Assembly (NCBI RefSeq): GCF_029081005.1
Contig: NZ_JAJQTQ010000016.1
Location: 1 to 64,000, forward strand
Length of the DNA: 64,000 nt
DNA from: Halomonas elongata
GTDB lineage: Bacteria > Pseudomonadota > Gammaproteobacteria > Pseudomonadales > Halomonadaceae
Direction: 5' to 3'
Within the stretch, counting starts at the first letter, position 1; each line of letters starts with the position of its first letter. The translations under genes were made by a program, and so were the position numbers. Of the stretch, positions 24,637 through 32,731 are shown piece after piece. The notes beneath the pieces were generated by a model. The model had not been told where the DNA came from. It saw nothing but the letters and a program-made list of their open reading frames with translations, and did no database searches.

Positions 24637-24915
24637 ATGGCCTATCACATCAAGACGGCGTTTCGCGGCACGAACCCTATCCTGCAGATCTGCGATGTCA
24701 GCTCGGGCTCGGTGCGCATGGCCTGGGAGTATCCGAAGGACGACCTGGAGCGTGACGAGGATCCGGAGCTGCTGGCGATGCGCCGGGAGGAGGCCATCCA
24801 TGATCTCTTTCGGCGCCTGTTTCTGTTGACCACCGAGCAGTATCTCAAGGGCGAGCTTGAGCCAATGCCTCGGCTGGGGGCCTGGCGCCGGGCGCCTCGG
24901 CCTGGTGCGGAGTGA
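24637..24915 (+). CDS. Small hypothetical protein, predicted Fur-regulated
   Basis: A 92-residue soluble protein of unrecognised family, starting MAYHIKTAFRGTNPILQICDV. The first part looks beta-rich, the middle is acidic (YPKDDLERDEDPE), and a helix follows (AMRREEAIHDLFRRLFLLTTEQYL); the tail is basic. There is no signal peptide, and one Cys (Cys19). GGGAGAG is the ribosome binding site. The upstream Fur-like palindrome and downstream terminator indicate a monocistronic gene induced on iron limitation. A role as a siderophore-linked or iron-sparing factor would be speculation. Confidence 0.75.
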   Translation: MAYHIKTAFRGTNPILQICDVSSGSVRMAWEYPKDDLERDEDPELLAMRREEAIHDLFRRLFLLTTEQYLKGELEPMPRLGAWRRAPRPGAE

Positions 24916-24944
24916 GCATCCGGTTGCGGGGCCGCAATGGCCAG

Positions 24945-24977
24945 GGCCGCCACGTCAGTTTCCTGGTGGCGGCCTTT
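24945..24977 (+). terminator. Rho-independent terminator
   Basis: GGCCGCCAC...GTGGCGGCC, a perfect 9-bp stem with a 12-nt loop, is followed by TTT. It lies 30 bp after the small Fur-linked gene. Confidence 0.75.
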
Positions 24978-25002
24978 CTGCTTCCGGCGGGCGGGGAAGG
25001 GA

Positions 25003-26259
25003 TCAGCGCTGGGTTCTGGCGTTGTAGACGCTCTCGTCCAGTTCGCCTTCGCTCTTGCCGACCAGGGTGGTGACCATCAGGTCACCGGCCACGTTGACGC
25101 TGGTGCGGGCCATGTCGAGGATGCGGTCGATGCCGGCGATGACGGCGATGGCCTCCAGCGGCAGGCCAATCTGGGCCATGACGATGGATAGCATCACCAG
25201 GCCCGCGCCCGGTACGCCGGCGGTGCCGATCGAGGCCAGGGTGCCGGTGACGATGATCATGCCGTAGTCGGTCATGCTCAGGTCGACGCCCAGCAACTGG
25301 GCGATGAACACCGCGACCACGCCCTGATAGATGGCGGTGCCGTCCATGTTGATGGTGGCGCCCACCGGCAGCACGAAGCCGGCGACACCTTCCGAGACGC
25401 CGAGATTGTTACGGGCGCACCGCAGCGAGACCGGCAGGGTGCCGGAGGAGGACGCCGAGGAGTAGGCCACCACCAGGGCGTCGAGGATGCCTTGCAGGTA
25501 ACGCAGCGGGTTGAGGCGGCCCAGCAAGGCCAGCAGGCCGGAGTAGACCAGCAGAATATGCAGCGCGCTGGCCAGGTAGGCCACGCCGATCACCTTGGCC
25601 AGCGGCAGCAGCACCTCGAGGCCGTAGCTTCCCGCCACATGGGCGATCAGCCCGAAGACGCCGAAAGGCGCGAAACTCATGACGATATTGGTCAGCTTGA
25701 CCATCGCTTCAGCGAAGCTTTCGAACACCTTCACCACGGGCTCGCCCTTCTCGCCGATCAAGGTCAGCGAGATGCCGAGCCCGATGGCGAAGACGATGAT
25801 CTGCAGGATGTTGCCGTTGGCCAGGGCGTCGATGGGATTCTGGGGCACCAGGCCGACCAGGATCTCCACCAGGGTGGGGGCTTCCTTGGGTTCGACGCCG
25901 GACTCGAAGGTCATGTCCAGCCCCACGCCGGGCTGGAAGATCCAGGACGCGAGCAGGCCGATGGCGATGGCGAAGGCGGTGGTCAGCAGGTAAAGGGCGA
26001 TGGTGCGCAGGCCGATGCGCCCCATCTTCTGCGGGTCGCGCATGGCGGTGATGCCGACCACCAGGGTCGAGAAGACCAGCGGCACGATCAGCATCTTGAT
26101 GGCGTTGATGAAGATATCGCCGAGGGGCTTGAAGAGGCTGGCCTGTTCGCCCATCAGGGCGCCGGCCAGCACGCCGAGCACCAGGCCGGCGAGGATCTTC
26201 TGCCACAGGGGGATGCGCTGCCAGAGATTGGGGCTGGCGGCCGGTTCGTGATTGGACAA
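25003..26259 (-). CDS. Dicarboxylate/amino acid:cation symporter (DAACS family)
   Basis: A 418-residue sodium- or proton-coupled carrier of the DAACS/SLC1 family (DctA, GltP, SstT relatives). Eight helices and two re-entrant hairpins are expected. The HP1 motif SSASSSGTLP and the TM7 motif GATINMDGTAIYQ are present, as is the TM8/HP2 segment GTLASIGTAGVPGAGL. An Arg after GIDRILDMARTSVNV in TM8 favours acidic substrates such as dicarboxylates, glutamate or aspartate. The start is TTG at 26259 with AAGGAG 9 nt upstream. It appears monocistronic. Exact substrate is not determinable. Confidence 0.9.
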   Translation of the reverse strand: MSNHEPAASPNLWQRIPLWQKILAGLVLGVLAGALMGEQASLFKPLGDIFINAIKMLIVPLVFSTLVVGITAMRDPQKMGRIGLRTIALYLLTTAFAIAIGLLASWIFQPGVGLDMTFESGVEPKEAPTLVEILVGLVPQNPIDALANGNILQIIVFAIGLGISLTLIGEKGEPVVKVFESFAEAMVKLTNIVMSFAPFGVFGLIAHVAGSYGLEVLLPLAKVIGVAYLASALHILLVYSGLLALLGRLNPLRYLQGILDALVVAYSSASSSGTLPVSLRCARNNLGVSEGVAGFVLPVGATINMDGTAIYQGVVAVFIAQLLGVDLSMTDYGMIIVTGTLASIGTAGVPGAGLVMLSIVMAQIGLPLEAIAVIAGIDRILDMARTSVNVAGDLMVTTLVGKSEGELDESVYNARTQR

Positions 26260-26377
26260 GGGGTGACTCCTTTCTGTGTCGGCGCTCTTGGGTAGTGAAT
26301 TTTAATGGTGAGCGCAGGATTCTACAGAAAGGAGTCTTGTGAAACTTGCAGGAATGCGTCCTTGTGGACTGCGTTGG

Positions 26378-27154
26378 CTACAGGGCTTCGTCGAGCAGGG
26401 AATGGAAAGCCGCCCAGGATTTCTCGTCGGCGCGGGCCTGGTAGCGGTCGCCGCCGATGACGGTGAAGGCATGGGGCGCGCCGGAGTAGACCTCGATCTC
26501 GTAGGTGACGCCGGCGGCTTCCAGCTCTTCGGCGAGAGTGGCGACGTCGGACATGGTGATGGAGGTGTCGGCACCGCCATGGGCGACCAGGATGGGCGGG
26601 GTGTCGGCGGAATACGATTGTCCTTCCGGTGTGCCGAGACCGCCGTGGAAGGTGGCGTAGCCGTGCACGTCCTCGGCCTGTCCGGAACGGGCCAGTTCCA
26701 GCACCACGGCGCCGCCGAAGCAGTAGCCCATGACCACGGTCGGTTGCGCGACACCCTGTTGGCGTGCTTCTTCCAGGCCGGCCAGGGTCAGGCGGCGCAT
26801 GCGTTCGCGGTCGTCGTAGAGCCGTGCGGTCTCGGCTTTCCTGGCGTCGGTTTCCACGGGGCGATTGCCCTTGCCGTAGAGGTCGATGGCGAAGGCGTCG
26901 TAGCCCCGGGCGGCGAGCATATCGGCGCGCTGGCGCTCGTAGTCGGTCAGGCCGTCCCAGTCGTGGATGATCAGCACGGTGCCTCGGGCTTCGTCCGGGG
27001 CGCTGGCGAGATAGCCGGTGAAGGCCTCGTCGCCCACCTGGTAGTCGATGCTGTGGCCATCGGGGGCATCGGCCAGGGCGGTGCCGGTGAATCCGGAGAG
27101 CAGCAGACTGCCGAGCAGCAGGCCTCGAAGCGGCGGCATTGCGATGCGTCTCAT
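26378..27154 (-). CDS. Secreted dienelactone hydrolase family protein
   Basis: A 258-residue alpha/beta hydrolase of the DLH family. The signal peptide MRRIAMPPLRGLLLGSLLL... ends near GTALA, so the enzyme should be periplasmic, unlike cytosolic ClcD. The nucleophile is Cys in MGYCFGGAV, the catalytic Asp is likely in VAHGGADTSI and the His is in SGAPHAFTV. The start at 27154 has GGGAG 8 nt upstream. It is divergent from a branched-chain amino-acid binding protein with a 250-bp gap in which I see no clear operator beyond a short dyad CTTCC-N7-GGAAG at 27353-27369. The natural substrate is unknown. Confidence 0.88.
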   Translation of the reverse strand: MRRIAMPPLRGLLLGSLLLSGFTGTALADAPDGHSIDYQVGDEAFTGYLASAPDEARGTVLIIHDWDGLTDYERQRADMLAARGYDAFAIDLYGKGNRPVETDARKAETARLYDDRERMRRLTLAGLEEARQQGVAQPTVVMGYCFGGAVVLELARSGQAEDVHGYATFHGGLGTPEGQSYSADTPPILVAHGGADTSITMSDVATLAEELEAAGVTYEIEVYSGAPHAFTVIGGDRYQARADEKSWAAFHSLLDEAL

Positions 27155-27404
27155 GGTAGGGCTCCCGTATGTCGTGGTGATCAACACTCGATGGCCAGGG
27201 CTTGGTGGCCAGGTCCTGACATCAGCACGCGGTGGTCAGGCAATGAACGGAAATCGTGGCTCCCGGCGGGGGGAGTGGCACCTCAGTATAGGACGACATC
27301 CCCGCGTGGTGCCGAGCGTTGGCAGACCCGGCTTGTGTTTTGCCGTCTCCCCTTCCAGATTGTGGAAGTGTGATCCTGTGTAACCAGAAGCGAGACCAAC
27401 AATC

Positions 27405-28640
27405 ATGAACAAGCGCATTCTTGCGATGGCGGTGGCAGCGTCCTCCGTGGCATTTTCCGGCCTGGCCCAGGCCGAGGTGAAGATTGGTTTCCTCGGTGGC
27501 TTCACCGGGGGCATCGAGAGCCTGACGCCGCCGATCTATGACGGCGCCCAGCTGGCGGTGAAGCAGATCAACGAGCAGGGTGGACTGCTGGACGGCGAGG
27601 ACATCGCCATGCCCACCGGGGACACGACCTGTTCCGATGCCTCGGCGGCATCCAACGCGGCCGATCGCATGGTCAACACCGAGGAGGTCACGGCCATCGT
27701 CGGGGCCCTGTGTACCGGTGCCACCGTCGCTGCAGCCAACAACGCGGCGGTACCTGGCGGCGTGACCATGGTATCGCCGGCTTCCACGGCGCCGGCGGTG
27801 ACCGATATCGACGACAACGACCTCGTCTTCCGCACGGTGCCCTCGGATGCCTTCCAGGGTAAGATGCTGGCCAAGCTGTTGCTGGACAAGGGCATCGAGG
27901 AGGTCGTGGTCACCTACGTCAACAATGACTATGGCAGTGGCCTGGACGAGGCCTTCACGACGGCCTTCAAGGAAGGCGGCGGCACGGTGGCGGAGAATCT
28001 GCCTCACGAGGACAACCGTGCCGACTACCGTGCCGAACTGGGCCGACTCTCTTCTGCCGGGGTGCCCAACCTGGTGGTTCTGGCCTATGCCGACACCTCG
28101 GGCCAGACGGTACTGCGTCAGGCCTACGAGAGCGGCATGTTCACCCAGTATATCGGGGCCGACGGCATGGTCGGCGACAGCCTGATCGAGGCCATCGGCG
28201 CCGATGTGCTCGACGGCATGATCGCCACGCGGCCGGGTAGTCCCGAGTTGCCCGGTACCGAGATCTTCAACGAGGACGCCAAGGCCGCCGAGATCGACCC
28301 CAGCGCGGTGTTCGCCGCCCAGGCCTATGACGCGGCCTTCCTGCTGGGGCTGGCCATCGAGCAGAACGGTAATGCCGAGCGCGAGGGGCTTTCCGAGGCG
28401 CTGCGCAGCGTTGCCTCGGCGCCGGGCGAGGTCATCCTGCCGGGTGAGTGGGAGAAGGCTAAGGAGCTGATCGCCGCCGGCACCGAGATCAACTACGAGG
28501 GCGCCTCGGGCACCCACGAGTTCGACGAGAACGGTGACGTGCCGGGCGTGGTGCTGGAGATGGTGGTCGAGGACGGAGCCTTCACCAGCCAGGGGTACGT
28601 CAACGAAGACAGCGAGGGCGGAGAGGACAGCGGTTCCTGA
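27405..28640 (+). CDS. Branched-chain amino acid-type ABC transporter substrate-binding protein
   Basis: A 411-residue LivK-like periplasmic binding protein. The signal peptide ends SGLAQA. Mature-domain features of type I binding proteins of the HAAT family are KIGFLGGFTGGIES, GAQLAVKQINEQGGL, and TAIVGALCTGATVAAAN. The C-terminus is acidic (NEDSEGGEDSGS), as expected for halophile exported proteins. It is convergent with the permease/ATPase genes livM-H-F-G on the minus strand rather than in the same unit, but is probably their partner. The acidic surface and unusual size allow ligands other than leucine/isoleucine/valine, for example amides or urea. A strong terminator follows. Confidence 0.88.
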   Translation: MNKRILAMAVAASSVAFSGLAQAEVKIGFLGGFTGGIESLTPPIYDGAQLAVKQINEQGGLLDGEDIAMPTGDTTCSDASAASNAADRMVNTEEVTAIVGALCTGATVAAANNAAVPGGVTMVSPASTAPAVTDIDDNDLVFRTVPSDAFQGKMLAKLLLDKGIEEVVVTYVNNDYGSGLDEAFTTAFKEGGGTVAENLPHEDNRADYRAELGRLSSAGVPNLVVLAYADTSGQTVLRQAYESGMFTQYIGADGMVGDSLIEAIGADVLDGMIATRPGSPELPGTEIFNEDAKAAEIDPSAVFAAQAYDAAFLLGLAIEQNGNAEREGLSEALRSVASAPGEVILPGEWEKAKELIAAGTEINYEGASGTHEFDENGDVPGVVLEMVVEDGAFTSQGYVNEDSEGGEDSGS

Positions 28641-28691
28641 CGCGATGCGATGGGCTCACGATCGAGCCCATCCTCCGCCCCGACACGACGA

Positions 28692-28722
28692 GGGCCCCGG
28701 TCATGCGACCGGGGCCCTTTTT
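28692..28722 (+). terminator. Rho-independent terminator after the binding-protein gene
   Basis: GGGCCCCGGTC-ATGC-GACCGGGGCCC is a perfect 11-bp stem followed by TTTTT. It separates the convergent genes. Confidence 0.9.
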
Positions 28723-28743
28723 CGTGCGCCGTCTCGGCCGAGG

Positions 28744-30048
28744 TCAGCCGTGATGACGCACCGTCTCGGGCAGCATGCCCTTGGGGGCGAAGCGTAGCAC
28801 CAGGCTGATCAGCAGGCCGATCACGAAGACCCTGGCCTGCAGGGCGCGGCTGTCGAGGTTGGTGGGAACCTCCCAGCCGAAGGTGTCGGCGCCGGCATGG
28901 GCCGCCCACTCCATCACCGACAGGGCCAGTGGCCCCGACATGATCCAGATGACGTAGACCGCCACGGCGCCGAAGATGGTGCCCAGGTTGTTGCCCGGCC
29001 CGCCGAGGATCACCATCACCAGCACCAGGAAGGTGTGGTTCAGGGGCAGGTAGCCCTGGGGGTCGAAGATGCTGTTGAAGCTGGCCATCACGGCGCCGCC
29101 GATGCCCATCAGGATGCAGCCCAGCACGAAGATCTCCAGGCGGCGCTTGTTGATGTCCTTGCCCATGGCGGCGGCGGAGACCTCGTTGTCGCGAATGGCG
29201 CGGATCATGCGCCCCCAGGGGGCGTTGTAGGCGCGATGCAGCAGGAAGAAGATCGCCGCGATGATCACTGCGGTGACCGACAGGTACAGGGCCCGTGCCA
29301 GGGTGAAGCCCACCTCGGAGGGCCCGGGAACCGGCCAGGGCAAGGGGGAGACCGTGGCGGTACCTCGGGTCAGCCAGTCGGCGTTCTTGAGGAAGGCCTT
29401 GATGATCTCGGCGATGCCGATGGTGGCGATGGCCAGGTAGTCGCTGCGCAGTCCCAGGCAGACATGGCCGATGAAATAACCGACCCCGCCGGCCAGCGCG
29501 CCGCCGATGATCCAGCCGAACCATACGGGGAGGGCCATGCCGCCGATGAAGCCGGCCTGTGATTCGATCTGGCCGGCGACCTCGCGGAAGTGGGTGATCA
29601 CCACCAGGTAGAGCACCACACCGAGAGCCACGGCAATGGCGGTGCGCAGCACCCTGGGGACGCCGATCCGGTCGAGGCGGGTGGCGGCGACGACCAGGAC
29701 GATGGCGGCGACCATGTAGAGCAGTACGCGCCCCAGCTCGCCGGGCAGTTCGCTGTTCCAGAAGGCGTCGTTGACCGGAATGCTGAAGAACATGGCGCAG
29801 AAGCCGCCGAGGGCGACGAAGCCCATGACACCGGCGTTGAACTGTCCGGCATACCCCCACTGGATGGTCAGCCCCAGGGCCAGGATGGCGTAGCAGGCCG
29901 ACTCCACCAGCATGCGGGTGCCGTAGGCGGGGCCCATGGCGGTGTAGACCACCAGCACCACGGCCAGCAGCCCCAGGAAGAGGATCAGCTCGCGCAGCGG
30001 AAAACGACGTGGCGCGGCGACGGTATCGGAGCGTTGTTGTTCTGTCAT
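28744..30048 (-). CDS. livM: ABC transporter permease, LivM type
   Basis: Inner-membrane permease of the branched-chain amino-acid (HAAT) class, 434 residues with about ten helices. The LivM family segments NAGVMGFVALGGF, GLRSDYLAIATIGIAEI and the EAA-like loop APWGRMIRAIRDNEVSAAAMGKD are visible. The ATG at 30048 overlaps the livH stop as ATGA; the longer frame to 30174 is inside livH and rejected. A loop with extra hydrophobic segments between residues 90 and 160 makes it longer than typical LivM. It is the last gene of livG-F-H-M. Confidence 0.92.
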   Translation of the reverse strand: MTEQQRSDTVAAPRRFPLRELILFLGLLAVVLVVYTAMGPAYGTRMLVESACYAILALGLTIQWGYAGQFNAGVMGFVALGGFCAMFFSIPVNDAFWNSELPGELGRVLLYMVAAIVLVVAATRLDRIGVPRVLRTAIAVALGVVLYLVVITHFREVAGQIESQAGFIGGMALPVWFGWIIGGALAGGVGYFIGHVCLGLRSDYLAIATIGIAEIIKAFLKNADWLTRGTATVSPLPWPVPGPSEVGFTLARALYLSVTAVIIAAIFFLLHRAYNAPWGRMIRAIRDNEVSAAAMGKDINKRRLEIFVLGCILMGIGGAVMASFNSIFDPQGYLPLNHTFLVLVMVILGGPGNNLGTIFGAVAVYVIWIMSGPLALSVMEWAAHAGADTFGWEVPTNLDSRALQARVFVIGLLISLVLRFAPKGMLPETVRHHG

Positions 30049-31052
30049 GTGATCACCTTGCCCTTGAAGATGCCCGTGGGGCGCCACACCAGGATGGCAA
30101 CGAGGATGAAGAAGGGCACCACGATCTTGTATTCGGTGCCGACGAAGGCCAGGTTGTGCGGCAATTCCAGCCATGCGGGCAGGCTGTCGCGGAAGGGCCG
30201 TAGCAGCAGGCCCCAGTTGAAGACGGCCAGGGACTCGGCGAAGCCGACCACGAAACCGCCGGCGATGGCGCCGAAGGGGTGGCCCACGCCGCCGACGATG
30301 GCCGCGGCGAAGATCGGCAGCAACAGGAAGAAGCTGAGATCGGGCTTGAAGGTCACGTCCAGCGACAACAGGGTGCCGGCGATGGCGGCCAGTCCGCCGG
30401 CGAGTACCCAGGTCACCGCCACGATGGTATTGGTGTTGATGCCCGAGGCCTGGGCCAGGTCGGGGTTGTCGGACATGGCGCGCATGGCCTTGCCCAGCCG
30501 CGAACGGCTGAGGAAAAAGTGCAGGGCAATCACGCAGATGATCGTCAGCGCGAACAGGTAGAGCTGGGGTTCGGTGATCACCACCGGTACCCGCACGCCC
30601 TCGATGGGGATGGGCAGGCGGAAGATTTCCTTGCGATCATCCACATAGAGGCTGGAGCCGCCGGTGCCGGCGAACACCCGGATCAGTCCCTGCAGCATCA
30701 GGGTCACGCCCAGCGAGGCGATCACCATGACGATGGGCTTGACGCCGTGGGCGCGCAGCGGCTTGTAGAAGGTGCGGTCGATGCCGACCGCCAGCCCCGC
30801 GGTCAGCACCATGGCCAGGGGCATCATGAGGATCGGCGTGGGCACGCCGATGGCGCTCCCTGCGCCCGGAAATAGCGTCGTGAGCAACAGCACCATGAAG
30901 GCGCCGAAGGTCATCATGTCGCCATGGGCGAAGTGGGCGAAGCGCATGATGCTGAAGATCAGCGTCACGCCCACGGCGCCCATGGCATAGATCGAGCCGG
31001 AGACGCTGCCGGCGATCACCACGTTGTTGATGAAAAAGACGAGTTCGTTCAA
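30045..31052 (-). CDS. livH: ABC transporter permease, LivH type
   Basis: The partner permease of LivM, 335 residues with about eight to nine helices. Diagnostic segments are GSIYAMGAVGVTLIFSIM, RFAHFAHGDMMTFGAF, and the ATPase-contact loop SRLGKAMRAMSDNPDLAQASGI. The start is TTG at 31052 with GGAGG 7 nt upstream. The stop overlaps the livM start. Confidence 0.92.
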   Translation of the reverse strand: MNELVFFINNVVIAGSVSGSIYAMGAVGVTLIFSIMRFAHFAHGDMMTFGAFMVLLLTTLFPGAGSAIGVPTPILMMPLAMVLTAGLAVGIDRTFYKPLRAHGVKPIVMVIASLGVTLMLQGLIRVFAGTGGSSLYVDDRKEIFRLPIPIEGVRVPVVITEPQLYLFALTIICVIALHFFLSRSRLGKAMRAMSDNPDLAQASGINTNTIVAVTWVLAGGLAAIAGTLLSLDVTFKPDLSFFLLLPIFAAAIVGGVGHPFGAIAGGFVVGFAESLAVFNWGLLLRPFRDSLPAWLELPHNLAFVGTEYKIVVPFFILVAILVWRPTGIFKGKVIT

Positions 31053-31092
31053 GGCACAGCCTCCAGATGGTTTCGTCGACGTCGAGCGAGGC

Positions 31093-31797
31093 TCAGCCGC
31101 CCAGAAAGCTCTTGGCGACGTCCGGGTCGGCCAGCAGGGCCGCGCCGGTGTCGGTGAAACGGTTCTGGCCGGCGGCCAGCACGAAGCCCTTGTCGGCGAT
31201 GCCGAGCGCCTGCTTGGCGTTCTGCTCGACCATCAGGATGCCGACGCCGGCGGCGTTGATCTCCTTTACCCGGGCGAATATCTCGTTCATGTAGCGTGGT
31301 GACAGCCCGGCGGTCGGCTCGTCGAGCAGCAACAGGTCGGGTTCGGCCATCAGGGCACGCCCCATGGCGACCATCTGTCGTTGTCCGCCGGACAGTTCGC
31401 CGGCGGGCTGGTGGCGCTTGTCGTGCAGGGGCGGGAAGAACTCGTAGATGCGCGCGAGCATGCGCTTGACGTTGTCGGGCTTGAGATAGGCGCCCATCTG
31501 CAGGTTTTCCTTCACCGTGAGGCTCGGGAAGATATTGTGCTCCTGAGGCACGAAGCCCATGCCGCGCCGCACCAGCTTGTTGGGCGGCTGGTTCTGGATG
31601 GGGTCGCCGTTCAACAGGATCTCGCCCTGGCTGACATTGAGCAGGCCGAAGATGGCCTTGAGCATGGTCGACTTGCCGGCGCCGTTGGGGCCGACGATGA
31701 CGCCGACCTCGTTGGCCTCGATCGCCATGTCCACCCCGTTGAGGATGTTCATGCCGCCATAGCCGCCGTGCACGTTGCGTGCGTCGAGTAGAGGCAT
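31093..31797 (-). CDS. livF: ABC transporter ATP-binding protein, LivF type
   Basis: A 234-residue ATPase with Walker A GPNGAGKST (residues about 37-45), Q-loop in MGFVPQEHNIF, signature ELSGGQRQMVAM, Walker B LLLLDEPTAGLSP and switch region MVEQNAKQAL. This matches LivF rather than LivG. It lies 40 bp before livH and 90 bp after livG. Confidence 0.93.
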   Translation of the reverse strand: MPLLDARNVHGGYGGMNILNGVDMAIEANEVGVIVGPNGAGKSTMLKAIFGLLNVSQGEILLNGDPIQNQPPNKLVRRGMGFVPQEHNIFPSLTVKENLQMGAYLKPDNVKRMLARIYEFFPPLHDKRHQPAGELSGGQRQMVAMGRALMAEPDLLLLDEPTAGLSPRYMNEIFARVKEINAAGVGILMVEQNAKQALGIADKGFVLAAGQNRFTDTGAALLADPDVAKSFLGG

Positions 31798-31887
31798 ATA
31801 AAGGGTCTCTGCGTTGTGTCGGGCGCGCCTCGGCGTCGCCCTCTGCTGTTGTTATCCGCGATGTTCCAGGGGGCGTGTGCGTCGCCC

Positions 31888-32658
31888 TCAGGCCACGTTG
31901 GCCCCGAAGTAAGCCTCGATCACCCGCTGGTCGTTGCGTATTTCCTCGATGCTGCCTTCGACCATCACGCTGCCCTGGGCGAGCACGATCACCGGGTCGC
32001 AGAGGCGCGCGATCATGTCCATGTCGTGTTCGATGACCAGGAAGGTGTAGCCGACCTCGCGGTTGAGCCGTTCGATGTTGTGCATGAGATCACCGAGCAG
32101 GGTGCGGTTGACGCCGGCGGCGATCTCGTCGAGCAGCACGACCCGGGCGTCGGTCATCATGGTGCGACCCAGCTCGAGGAGTTTCTTCTGGCCGCCGGAG
32201 AGGTTGCCGGCCAGCTCGTTGCGGACATGGTGCAGGCCGATGAAGTCGATGACTTCCAGGGCCCGGCGGCACACTTCGGCCTCTTCGCGACCCACGGCAC
32301 CGGGCTTGAACCAGGTGCTGAACAGGTGCTCGCCGGCCTGACGGGGCGGGACCATCATCAGGTTTTCCAGTGCCGTCAGGTTGGCGAACTCGTGGGCGAT
32401 CTGGAAGGTGCGCAGCAGCCCCTTGTGGAACAGGTCGTTGGCGGAGCGGTTGGTGATGTCCTCGCCGTCGAGCCATACCTGACCGCTGTCCAGCGGCAGG
32501 GCGCCGGCGATGATGTTGAACAGGGTCGACTTGCCGGCGCCGTTGGGCCCTATCAGGCCGGTGACCGAGCCCTGCTCGACCTGGATCGAGCAGTCGTCGA
32601 TAACCTGCAGGCCACCAAAGGCCTTGTTGACGTGCTGTACGTCGATGATGGCAGACAT
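31888..32658 (-). CDS. livG: ABC transporter ATP-binding protein, LivG type
   Basis: A 256-residue ATPase with Walker A GPNGAGKST, the long LivG insertion (TWFKPGAVGREEAEVCRR), signature NLSGGQKKLLELG, and Walker B VVLLDEIAAGVN, in which Ile replaces the usual Pro after DE. The switch His is in VIEHDMDMI. The ATG at 32658 is chosen because homologous sequence begins there. It is the first gene of the livG-F-H-M unit on the minus strand. Confidence 0.92.
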   Translation of the reverse strand: MSAIIDVQHVNKAFGGLQVIDDCSIQVEQGSVTGLIGPNGAGKSTLFNIIAGALPLDSGQVWLDGEDITNRSANDLFHKGLLRTFQIAHEFANLTALENLMMVPPRQAGEHLFSTWFKPGAVGREEAEVCRRALEVIDFIGLHHVRNELAGNLSGGQKKLLELGRTMMTDARVVLLDEIAAGVNRTLLGDLMHNIERLNREVGYTFLVIEHDMDMIARLCDPVIVLAQGSVMVEGSIEEIRNDQRVIEAYFGANVA

Positions 32659-32731
32659 GGTGATTCCGTCTCTGTTTGTTCGTTGTTGTATCCCGAGGGG
32701 GAACTGGTTGCCGCTCGTCACGTTGGCATCT

